This document shows, in pieces, positions 1 to 11,295 of a stretch of 28,595 nt of DNA. Position 1 is the first letter of the stretch. Each line of letters starts with the position of its first letter. The DNA comes from Paraglomus occultum (taxonomy: Eukaryota; Glomeromycota; Glomeromycetes; Paraglomerales; Paraglomeraceae), in the NCBI GenBank assembly GCA_910592205.1, contig CAJVPJ010000323.1, positions 1 to 28,595 of the forward strand, read 5' to 3'. A model generated the notes under the pieces. That model was not told where the DNA came from, made no database searches, and saw nothing but the letters and a program-made list of their open reading frames with translations. The translations under genes were made by a program, and so were the position numbers.

Positions 1-446
1 TTTAATGTAAATTAGTGAGTGCACGTCCAATCGAGATTGCCGCTCACGCCGACAACTCCACTGGACAATCGCATTAGTTGCCGGAAAAGTATTCTGAGAA
101 TATGCTAAAGTTTTCTGGGAACGATATCGTGAACTGCTCTACAAAAAAATTTTAGAAAAAGAATATGCAAAATCGACAAACCCACGCGTATTGTCATTAT
201 ACTTAACAATATTTCCGTCATAAAGATTTACATGCACTGTGACATATCACTTATTACTCTTCGCGCATCTTCCTTGGGCGTAATACCTTGAAACCGCGCA
301 TTGAAGTTATTTATGGAAATAAATCCCGCAGAAACGGCGCGGGCGGATTGCAGCGGCCAACAGCAGAGTTTCCTCAGACGTATTTGTGAAGCAATTTTAT
401 ATTATAATTAATTTTTTATATAGAGATACGCCTATATGACCAAATT
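1..446. other. Non-coding AT-rich stretch at the window edge
   Basis: I see no coding region here. Reading frames are short and lack family resemblance, and there is no convincing splice structure. The stretch ends where the left arm of an inverted-repeat element begins. Confidence 0.6.
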
Positions 447-1050
447 TTGCGATGATATTCTGACAACGAAAAACTTTGCAATAGTTGTGTTTACACGCAA
501 ATTTTGCATTTCCTATATGGACAAAGTTGCTTCCTAATAAGGAAATAAAAAAGGGTGTGTTTAACACTAGACACAGGTTTGAACGCTTAAGTGGAAATAT
601 CAATATCAATATGTATCGTTATTATTATGACCTATATAGCTCTCAATATCGTCGATTGTACTTTAAATGCATCAGTAGCATAATCGGAATTTACCACAAA
701 AATTTGTCGTAAGGTTGTTAGCACATCAATGACAATCTTTTCGTTAACACACTGATAGTAAAGACGATTCTTTGTTGTATTAATTTCTGAACAAAGAGAT
801 TTAACGTAACTTATTGTAACAAATCAACTGTCGTTGTCTAATAAATACAATTATATATTAGTTGAAACAATAAATGAAATCATCGTTCTCTTATAACTGC
901 TATAATCAATATCGACTGACTGTGCTAACAAACTTTGGTCCTAATACTAAGTAGGAAGCTTGCGTTTGTAACTTTGTCCATATAGGGAATGCAAAATTGC
1001 GTGTGAACACAACTATTGCAAAGTTTTTCGTTGGTCAGAATATCGTTGCG
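447..1050. mobile_element. Inverted-repeat element (MITE or foldback-like), about 600 bp
   Basis: Two long arms, about 447-541 and about 951-1050, are imperfect reverse complements of each other. The best-matched core is 453-528 against 972-1044, where only a few substitutions and one-base indels separate them. The right arm carries about 9 extra bases near its inner end. The roughly 410-bp interior is AT-rich and has no gene I recognise. The form fits a non-autonomous DNA transposon or foldback element, or an inverted duplication. I could not identify clear target-site duplications, so the outer ends are approximate. Confidence 0.6.
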
Positions 1051-4000
1051 TCACAATAACAGACGCATGACCTGCGAAATTTTGTGGTGTTACTGGGGTA
1101 GTTATATGAAATATGTTTGATAATGCAAGTAAACGTTCCTCTCAACAAGTTTACATTTGACACTCGATTAATACAGGATCTAAAATTTATCCATGATTCA
1201 GATATGGACCGCAGCTGTGCCACTAATTCTAAATCAAATCGGCCACCCTAACCATTTCTGCTCATATAGTCAATGTTCACTTTGTCTGGTTTTGTTACAG
1301 TCTACCCCGTATAGCAGGTCAATTATTATTTAATTTCCGTACATTGATAACATTGTTAATCTCTAATATAAAATATATACATATACAATACCAATACGTT
1401 GATTGACGTTATGTCTGTAAATGCTAAGCAATCTTTGTCCGGTTTCCGCATTTTTGTTGTCCCACATGTTTCTGTTTGTTCTTGTTGTCAGAGCAACATT
1501 CATTTTAGTGGTTCGAGATGATTGACCAAAGCTAATTGGTAATTTGATGTGATCATAGATCAGATTAATTAATAAATAATGCTTGAATTTATTTGCCGAT
1601 TAGCATATTATAATGAATACCATATTAAGTTAGCGTGGAATGATATATGCATAAAGTTTCTCTATAAACAATACAAATTCGGATTACTATATAAGTACAA
1701 TCAAATAAAAATTCGGAATCAATAAACTAACCCTTATTCCGACCAGTGAGAAGAATACATTTGTAATATCTATGAAACAAACACTAATGAATTTGAAACT
1801 CGTGAAGAAATCAGCAAACAAAGTATACAAGAAAGGGACTGACGATTACATTATCGGCATAATACTAGCAAATGTGTAATCTGCGGTTTGGTGTAATATT
1901 AGTTTCATTGTTTTTTGATCGTTCTATGCATTCCAGAGTTTTTTTTTTGGTAGAATTTTTGTGGCGTCCACTGTTTTTTAATACACATGTTTTAGACGAC
2001 CGGTAGATAAACGCGTGATACTACATGTATTAGGTGAAAGCGTCTAAACATATGCGTATGTAACAAGTCTATATGCTACAAGTGCGAGTAAATTGTTAAC
2101 AAATGACATCCTGCATACTATTGTTCTGTATTTATTGTTCTCAAAAGGTTTCATGTGAATATTTAATAATAAAGACGCGTGCGTGGTGAGTATCAATGAA
2201 ACAACAAAGCAGATAATTGGGTTATTTCTAATGTTTTGAACTTAATTCAAAATTCAAGCAGACGAGTGTAATGTAACAAAATGCACAGCAGCCTTGTGTC
2301 ACAAAAGTAACATAGGATTAAGGCAATCGAAATAAGAGATTTTCCAATGAAGGTATCAAAAATTTTATAGCGTACTTACTTTTAAATATAAACCCTCATG
2401 GACAAATCATAATCCGCGAGAGAACCCTGTATCTAATATAGCACGACAAGGTCCGGTCATTTGGAAAAAGTTTTTTGATTTGTCTACCTTGACCTAGATA
2501 GACTTTTATACTCCTGACAACTCCTGGAAGGCATCATAGATATAACAGCGTCTGCATTAGTATATATGAAAAAGTGGGCTAACTACGTTAAGTCAAATCA
2601 AGTCAACGATCAGGAAAACGTAAACTATGCCTGATTAGAGTTTAGCGAGACTCGACACATTAAAATGAGCTGACTTTCTTTTGTAACACTATGGTCATAT
2701 CACGCCAATCATACTACCACCAATTTAATTATCGCTTGCCTACTTACAATTTTATTGGGCGAGACACTGTTGGGAAGGGCGGGAATGCGTGTATTACAAG
2801 AGTCTAGTCTTGTGTATATTAGTAAGAGTGGTAACAAAGTCGGTGGGAATAAACTAATTGTTTATATATCGTACGTTATGCTGTCCTACATCATTGTTTC
2901 ACTGCTTTTATATGTTTATGAGTTTATCTCTACATACAACAGTATGTATGTATGCTATGTTGGCGTAGAAATCATCCAATGAAAGTGAACTACATCGGCT
3001 GGGAAGGAAAAAAAACAAGTTATGAATGTATCAATGTCAGAAATGAAACCAGCATGCTGATATTTAATATTTATGACATCAACTCTATTGGTCGATTATG
3101 TGTACCTTACGAACTCTGGGTATTTGTGCACGTGGCGAATATATTAAAATTGTTCGATACAAGTTTAAATCTATTGTATATACTGTGTATATTACGTAGC
3201 AAGTAAAAAAAATTTAATTATTCAGGATAATTGCAACGCCGAAACCTAATTTCTGAAAACGGCATTTTGCGATATCACTTCAGGGGCGGTCGGGCTATAC
3301 AAAACTTTATCGTATAGCATTATCCAAATAATCTTATGGGGGGGGGGGGGGATTCGTTGAGGTATTGCGACCTCTTGGCATTTTGCTGATTTTAAATACG
3401 TTCACGAAAAAAGTCGTCGTATTCGCAACATCTAGCTTCCCATATCGGCAAATGCACGATCTTAATAATAGATGTTTGTTTATGTTACCAGTGAACCAAA
3501 CATTATATCGTCTTAGGCGCTTATTCGACCCCCTGTTTTGTCACAAACAAAACAATTCTGTTTAGCGAAAGGAAACAGTACATTAACTTTCCATTAATAT
3601 CATATCCACGCACACCTAAATAACGTCTTTGTTTAGCCAAGGAACCAGAGTTGTGGAGGGAAAGAAGAGAAAACTAGATCATTAGTAGTTGAATATGGAT
3701 TACTAATATGATATCAAATTGGGAATGAATTAATTAATAATGAAGTAAGCATGTTAAACGGGATCCTAAGAATGATGTAATCAAGTGTAATACTCTAGAT
3801 AATCACCAGAGATATATTAGTCATATCACAAAGATTGTTTATATTCGGTTGTGATGATAAGATGTCTTTATTGGGTGATAAGGGCATATAGGTGATAAGC
3901 ATGCGAAGCAATCAAGATCAAGTCTATTCATAGTCGCCATCATGAATGCTCACATTGGTCGCACATCCTCTCCTGCTCTTTCTTTCGCTAACTATCGTCA

Positions 4001-5480
4001 GATCCGTCTAGTAACACTAATATACAAAGCACAAACAAACGATAAAGGAATATGCCCTGCATGTAATTATACCAAAGATGATACATTTACGTACAACACG
4101 CAGTCCATGCGGGTAAAGATAGGGGTCATGTAAAGGCGAAGAAGGAAAATATATCCACACTCGGTAATCATTAGACGCAAACACATAATATAAATATGCA
4201 TTCATTAGATATAATTATGCATTCATTGCTCCAATCCCTGTTATATTCCGGACACACCCTGAATAATGCGTATGCGGGCACATGATAATCGTTTATGTTT
4301 TCCCTTTATGTTTTTAAGTTAAATTAAATATCAACGTGCAAGTATATCGAAAGTTTGTTAAAAAGTCATATAGTTTTATAAGATCTAGACGTTTGTTTCC
4401 CCCCAAGTTTTCTCACATCAAGGTCATGTTACCTTTACTCTGCAAAGTTAAAGCTTTTCCGAATATCCGAATTGACCGAATATTGAAAGTAGAAAGGAAA
4501 CAGGGAAAAAAAAAGCATTGCCGAATATCTTTGGCCATGCACTAAATATATAGGGGGGGTCTGTGAGAAGTTTCTCCAATTAAAGTTTATTTTTATTGCG
4601 CCATATACAGTAAATAATGTAACTGTAAACAAAGTTTATGTTCCACCTTTCGATAGGTATCCCCTCTCCCAAAATATCCTTTGTCCCATTACCAACGTCT
4701 ATTGGATATTCGGCTGCGACAATTAACAGCGTGGTGGTATACCACCGTCAAGCTGTCCCGGATGTGCCAATAACCACGTAACTGCAAAGAACAAAGAGAA
4801 TACTCAACGTATAAATGATTTGGGAGAAACATAAAATGTTTCCAGAATAAAGAACTTGGTTGTATGTTCAACTCATGTGACACCATCCAAATATTAAAAG
4901 CATATCGGAGATGTATTACAAGTACACCACGGGCATATTATTATACCGTAAATGTTATATTGTATTGATATATCACCAGTAATAATAAAGACTTGGGGAA
5001 GAGGATAGACTAAAAAGAACAAAAAAAAAGGAAACTATACTCGATTCTATACTACCCCCTTTTTCTTATCACAGAAGGACCGATCATTCTATTTCAGGTC
5101 TAATTAGAGACAAAAACATTTCATCTATTTACCAAAACCTGCTGCATCTCAACCAAATATCCTCTGCTTATTGGAAGGTCTTATTTACGATGTTTACATG
5201 CACTGATCTTCGCCGAGAAGGTTTTGTTGCTTTTATTTGGTGATATTAGTGTTTGTGATAGAAAAGATGGGGCGATGCAACCTTTTGTTTATATGTAAAA
5301 ACGATGAAAGAGGGCGCATAAAGAGAAAAATGAGATGCACGGAGTGAGAACAAGAGAAATCCTCCAATCGAACGAATTTGTGCTGCGGATGTATACCAAT
5401 TAGATGACATCGATAGGTGTCTATCAAGTATCTGCAATCGTTGTATTTTTTTACAACGCGTATTATTAAAGCGATACTTT
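1051..5480. other. Long intergenic region with no recognised gene
   Basis: About 4.4 kb of AT-rich DNA. All open frames are under about 90 codons and none reads like a protein family or joins across plausible splice sites. It contains a run of 14 G residues (3338-3351) and a short direct duplication of a TATGCATTCATT string near 4195-4230. I see no tRNA, rRNA or obvious promoter. Confidence 0.55.
3338..3351 (+). repeat. Homopolymer G14 tract
   Basis: Fourteen consecutive G residues in otherwise AT-rich sequence. Long mononucleotide runs are length-variable and prone to sequencing error, so the exact count may not be reliable. Confidence 0.85.
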
Positions 5481-5482
5481 GT

Positions 5483-5506
5483 TAATAATAATAATAATAA
5501 TAATAA
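5483..5506 (+). repeat. (TAA)8 microsatellite
   Basis: Eight perfect TAA units. It lies about 35 bp upstream of an imperfect AAATG pentamer array (5541-5565) and a CAA/GAC-rich patch (5570-5600), so 5480-5600 is a cluster of simple repeats. The translated frames through this patch are low-complexity artefacts. Confidence 0.9.
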
Positions 5507-5540
5507 CGAAATTACCATGACGAATACCCCCCAGTGTAGT

Positions 5541-5565
5541 AAATGAAATGAAATGCAATGCAATG
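5541..5565 (+). repeat. (AAATG/CAATG)5 pentanucleotide repeat
   Basis: Five consecutive 5-bp units, three AAATG then two CAATG. Confidence 0.85.
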
Positions 5566-5927
5566 AAAGAACAACAACGACGACCCTAACAACGACGACT
5601 CTTGAACGATAACGATACGATAGTAACATACTTAATTTTGCAAGTGTCTCTATAAAGTATGACATTTCTTGGGGGCTTTAATACTAGTTTCGAGGTGACG
5701 ATAACGAAAAAGTTCTTGTGGCTAATCATAAGGAAGGAGTGCATCGTTGCATTACACTTCTGCAGCCCTAGCAGTTACTAACGAATCTAAAAATACTCTT
5801 GTGTAAAATACGTGATCTAACCATATTGGTCTTGCTCATACCTTCCCTCTCCCCTGTTCACGGTTAAACTCCCCCCCCAAAAAAACTCGTCACATCCAAA
5901 CAGAAATATCGCTAAATGATTTAAATA

Positions 5928-5933
5928 TTTATT
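5928..5933 (-). promoter_or_regulatory. Candidate poly(A) signal AATAAA for the HMG-box gene
   Basis: On the minus strand an AATAAA hexamer lies about 300 nt downstream of the stop codon of the HMG-box gene, inside an A/T-rich tract (5920-6020). AATAAA-like hexamers are expected by chance in DNA this AT-rich, so this is only a candidate. Confidence 0.25.
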
Positions 5934-6234
5934 TTGTATTTTACAAAAATTTTTTATTTTTTATCATTAACTTACAATTGGAAATTATAAGCAAGAGAAA
6001 AAAAAAACACTCGATTTAAAAGAAACCTTTTCTTCTCTCTCTACTCTAGTTTCTATTTGTTTGTTAGTAGTATGTTCATTATATGTATGGAGAGTCTTTT
6101 TTTTTTACCTTCTTGCTTTCTCTGTACAAAAAAAGTTAGCGCTTGAATAAATTCAGCAAATGAAAAAGAAATAAATAATACAAGAAAAATAGAAACAAAA
6201 AAGTAAAAGCAAATAAATAGTAGATATGTTCCCA

Positions 6235-8337
6235 TTAAACTATGAAACCCCAGCAACCATCAGGCGTTGTCTGTACCGTTGTCTGTAGTTCATTATGCTG
6301 TACATGTTGGACCGGTACCACCACCCCCTCCATAACGTCTGTAGTCATGTTTACAATATCACAAGGAAAATCATTAACACTCTGGGCCACTTTGCCTTCA
6401 TGAATTGTCTGTAGAGGTATTTTGGAACAACTACCACAGTTGCTGCAAGCACCACCGCCCACTCCAGACCAGGGAGCAAAGCCAAGTGGTGTAGTAGGCG
6501 TTGGAGGTGCTACTGCCGCCGCCGCTGTGGCCGTTGTCATCGGAACTACCCCTGGTATGCTCATTACCCAAGCATCCTGAGGAAGATTGATGGATAGATT
6601 GGAACTAAGTGAAGGTTGCGAAAGAGGCATCGGGTTGGATGTGGATGATGGATTGGGGTTACACGAAATATCCTCGTAGAATTTGAATTCATTATCAAGC
6701 GATTGAAATGGTGGTGTCATCATTTGTGGAACAGGTGCAGCAACGGTCGGGGTCGGAGCAGCAGCGGGAGTATTGATGATGTTGGATGTAGGAGAAATAT
6801 GATTCGAATTCTCCGAAGCGACCGAAGCAGAGTCACGAGCGAAAAGCGCAGAAATGTCGGGCGTTACCATGTCAGATGTTCCAGAAGAAGTAAGAGTTGC
6901 TGAATTGTATGCTCCTTGGCTGAGTATGAGTTTGAGAATTTCCTCGATCACAGCTTGTTCAGATATAATAGTACCACTAGCATCAGTGAATTCTGCACCT
7001 ATTAGTCGCTCTCCCGTCAACGGAAATTGCCCACCATTCAATTGGCTATCAAATTGAATCTGAGGCTCGGTTCCCAACTGAGCGTAATTTGATAATTGTC
7101 CTTGCTCAGGTTGTGCGTGCACAGATGCAAACTGTCCCGAAACGAGACTATCATGTAATACATTATCCCAGGATATAACTGTAGGGGTATTGGGTGTCTC
7201 GGGTATGCATGCATGCTGAGATGCGTGTTGGGAAGTTATTTGTGCAGCGGATTGCTGTTGTAATGTAAGTATTCGGGGTTGCGGCGGTTGAATAGGTTTC
7301 TTCTCTTCCTCTAAATCAAAGACTGTAAATGCAGATTCCATGGATGCCTGTTTTCTGTGCTCTATAGGCACTTGATCGACATTCTTTTCGTCTTCGTTCT
7401 TATTATTATCCGATGAACCACTTGAATTCTGTCCCTCTTTTCCTTTTCCCTTGTTCTTTTTTGGTTTGTACTTGTAGAATGGATACTTCTTTTTGTGTTC
7501 TACCAACGCCAGGTCAGCTTCTCTCTGGTAGCGCAGTTTTATGTGTTCAGGCTCCTCTCGCCACATCTCTGCCACAGTTTTCGAAGGATGACGATCATCA
7601 GAGACTGACCGTTTGACGGCTGCTAATTCCTTAGATTTAGTTCGATGATAGATGATGAACGCATTAGGTGGTCTTGGAACTTTGGAGTCGTAAGGTTTAG
7701 GTGAAGGAGAGGCGCCTCCTGACAGCCGACGTTTCTTTATAGTCTGTTTAAAAAATATTAACAAGTTAGGTCGATAAAATTTACATAGAGCTGATTGATT
7801 ATTACAAAAGCTATAAATATAACCCCGCATTCAATTCATTTAGCTTAGCATATCTGCAAGCAATTGATACATGCATAAAGATACATCCTGATGCATAAAC
7901 TCCAAAATTATTCAGCCACAACTATTTTTTCGATTCTCTCCTACACGTTTGATATTCTCCCGCATTACCTGGTTATATGCGTCTGATGCCCATGATAATT
8001 GACCTTTGTTAAGATCATTATGGATCTCCTGTTTCATAACTTGTTCACCGAGTGGCTGAGGAGTAACAATTTTATTCTGTTCATTTAACGGAGTGGTTGG
8101 TTTAACGAATATTTGAGGCTGCTTGAATGGGAGAGAAAATCCTTTATCTTGTACAAGCGGAGAATTACCAATTGGCAATTCAAAAGGAGGCGAAGAGAGA
8201 ATGGATAACGCGGTCGAACGGTCTAAGGCGTGAGGGGAGGTGTTATGTGTAGGAAGAACGGTAGTCATGGCGGGGTTAATAGAGGGAGAAGCGGAGGTCT
8301 CGTAGGCGTTCCAAGCATGTAACAGACTTTGGTCCAT
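6235..8337 (-). CDS. HMG-box transcription factor (MATA/ROX1-type), two exons
   Basis: Likely a nuclear sequence-specific DNA-binding regulator. The model has exon 1 at 8337-7969 and exon 2 at 7743-6235, with a 225-bp intron (7744-7968; donor GTAATG, acceptor AAACAG) joining in phase 0 to give 625 aa. Exon 1 (residues 1-123) is Ser/Thr/Pro-rich with no recognised domain. The HMG box covers about 145-220. It opens with the RPPNAFIIY signature (147-155), has EMWREEPEHIK (182-192) in the region of helix 2, and ends KKYPFYKYKPKK (208-219) before a Lys/Gly-rich basic stretch; this is the layout of fungal mating-type and ROX1-like boxes. The rest is Gln/Ser/Thr/Pro-rich, as in activation domains. 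A C-x2-C-x2-C cluster (C556, C559, C562) follows a Gly run near the C-terminus. If the intron is retained, an in-frame ATG at 7830 would give a shorter 531-aa form that keeps the box. Fungi with many MATA_HMG paralogues exist, so no mating role can be assigned. Confidence 0.88.
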
Positions 8338-11160
8338 CAGTACGAGAATGATAAAAGGGGTTTTATGATATGATAACGTGTGTTTTATTAACTAATGAAG
8401 GGAATTTAGACTTTTAATGTTTCCCAATGACTGATCTATGTTGTTTGTTGCACGTCTGTCTTCTAAATAAGTATAGAACAGTTGAGGGAGTTTATAAACA
8501 ACAACGCTGATTCATTAGGAAGGCAAAGGGATTATACGCATACAACCATTATAGATGCACTTTAAACAAAGAGCAATTTCAAGAAAAACGAAAAGCGGTC
8601 GGGGAAGCCATATTTTTATACAAAAACCAAACATATTACACACTCATTTGATTGGCCGGAACCAAAAGCTCAAGTTTTTTCCAGTTTTGCATTACGATAT
8701 TTAAACTGTGTAACCTCCGTACAATGTATAGTTTTTTTTCCTCACCCCCATTTCATTTATAACGAAATTGGTGTATTCAAATAAAATTAGGTTTCCGGAA
8801 AAATTCCTTCTTGACCAAAATCTTTCACTTACATATTACTGTATTATATATCGGCCGTTCATTTTGCCATTATCCTACGCACTACCCCACTCATTTACCC
8901 CACTCATCATCGACCGCATAACATCGCATAGTATGCTTGTTGTTGGTTTTTTTTCGGTAATAGAGAGCTCCGGCGAATATATTTATACATACATGTATTT
9001 ATTCAATATGAACTGTATACTCTTTGTTTCGCTTCTAAGCCCGACCGTGCGGTAGTATTGATGTATACCTAGAATGTATTACTAACGTCCAAGATTTCAT
9101 TTGCTAATAAATAAGGATTATCTAATTATGTATAAGTATGGCTGTCTTATAAGTTCCTTCTTTTCCGGATTATACTTACCTAACCGAACTAAGCAATATT
9201 TCACAAATTTATTAGGCGGAGTACCTTTTTAAGTTTATACGCATTGTCGATTTTAAGTGTTTGCATTTCCTATCCTCGGCGACAAAAACATTACTATATG
9301 TAGTAATTACCTAGCAGTTGTTAGACCCCGGAGTAAATGCATGACAAATTACTATAAATATCGATTACAAGACTACAGCTAACAGGAGGACGAACAATTT
9401 GTTATTCATCGATAGCTTTTGATATGAAATTAATAAAAAATTGTATCAGCATATGTTATTCTATAATTGCCATTTGAAGGTCTTAATGTATTTGTATTAT
9501 ATTAATCTATGCATAATGGTGGTTACTGCATAATAGAATGCATCCTTAAATCGATTGCGTTCCATTTCTGATTGGGTAGAGTTAACCAGTAGAATGTGTG
9601 TTCTTCATGCAAATGTATTTGCTACAGCCACCAAGCCAAGCCAAGCGAGCGCGCTACTCAATCTGACAATTAGACTAACGACAATGTTCTGATATATTAT
9701 GTTGATATTAATAGGAGCAACATATTCGCTAACACGGCATTTTCATGCATTGGTCAACATAGTTTGTAACACAAATATCGAGTTTTATTAATAGCATCAT
9801 TGTATTAAAGAGCATTTGCTGAAAATAAAAAAGAAAGTCGGAAAAGCTATTTGTTTGGTGCACAGAGATCAATACAAGAATGTGAACAGAAGCAAGTGGA
9901 ATAAAAAAGCTGATTATGCAAAAGGTACAGGTTATACTTAAATACGGGCAATTTTATAAACATAAATTTAAGTTTCTATTATTGACCACATTCGGAAGTG
10001 CATCTGATTATTATAGGTGCCGATATCTCAGCAAAAAATTCCGCCAATTTGCTCTTGTTTCCATCATGGACAACGAATATGTCTCGGTTCTTTTTGCACG
10101 CCAAACAGTTTACTGAGTAACATGTTTACGTCATCAAATCACGTATAACAAACAACGGCTTTTATAACAAGGAAAATCTTGTAAAACACTATACTTGACC
10201 ATAGAATCACACCATCTCTTTCTTCCAGTAGTAAAGTATACTACACGTGACTGCATGCGTTTACGACTATATACTGGTACAGAAACAGTTGCGTGATATT
10301 GCAATATCCAAAAGTGCATATTCATTCTATCAAGTACAACGCCTTATATTAGACGCGTAACAAAGACATCGCCCAACGTTTTTCACCAACAATTAATATC
10401 TCTATACAATTGTTCAGGATTATCAAACATACCATTTTGCAGATTAGTTATAAAGCATGCATGAGCTTTACCGAAAGCAACAAAGATGCGTTTAAAAATT
10501 AACATTGGTGCATAAGGACCAGTATAAGATTTAACGAATATAGCTATTTGAATAACAGGTACACAAATAAAAGTATGATTATCAGTATGTTCCGACTCGA
10601 CAATTGAAATGTGCGTGCGTGCATATATTTTGAAAAAAGGGTTGTTCCAATCAAGCGCAGATGGGCGTTCGTGAAAGGGAAGATGAAAGGGAAAAAAAAA
10701 GCGAGAAACAATTACATAATTTTATGAGACTGCATGCATGTAAGTTTATATTAAAATTTTATTTAATAATATTGATTTGATAATGGTATTTGTTAAATAA
10801 CGGCGTTTGTCGGTATATGGCAAACAAAGAGATCCACGGGAAAGGGATGGGGTTGGGAGAGAAGCATGGAAGAAAGTTCGTAGATAAAATGTAGCTCTGT
10901 GAGTGGTGGGCAGCAGACTTTAAACAAACAAATAAGCTGACAAACTAATCGATGAAACCAACAATAATTGGATGAATGTTAAGGGCTGCGAACGAAACAA
11001 TGCATGCAAACAAGAATAAGAGAAATGGTCATTGATAAGAAAGTTCAACCGTTATAATACGTTTCATTTTCTATTATACGGCAATCCGATATATTTTTAA
11101 TGCATAAAATCAATTATACTATATTGGGTATAATAATAAGCTGATGAGAGTTTCTGATCA

Positions 11161-11295
11161 CTAGTTACTCTTTTGGCCATCGACATTATTGTCATCATTA
11201 CTGCTTTCTGACGAGACGGCTAGATCCCCCATTGACGATTGCAGTGTCACACTTGCACCTGTATTCCAGATTTGAATAAAATAATTCACACCCAT
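11161..11295 (-). CDS. Possible terminal exon of an unidentified gene (weak)
   Basis: A minus-strand frame from an ATG at 11295 to TAG at 11161 encodes 44 aa. The end is Ser/Asn/Asp-rich (SSESSNDDNN) and codon use is less AT-biased than in the flanks, as in a real C-terminus. It may instead start at a splice acceptor near 11259 (string AATACAG before the exon). I looked upstream (11300-12100, minus) for an exon with matching phase and found none that stays open. It resembles no family I know and may be chance. Confidence 0.2.
   Translation of the reverse strand: MGVNYFIQIWNTGASVTLQSSMGDLAVSSESSNDDNNVDGQKSN

Noticed and set aside
5246-5665. 139-codon minus-strand open frame rich in Val, Leu and Arg.
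   Set aside because: It runs through the TAA, AAATG and CAA/GAC simple repeats. Its composition is a repeat artefact, with no family resemblance and no support for a start.
6703-7616. Several plus-strand open frames of 60-70 codons opposite the HMG-box gene.
   Set aside because: They are shadows of the real coding strand and lack any independent resemblance.
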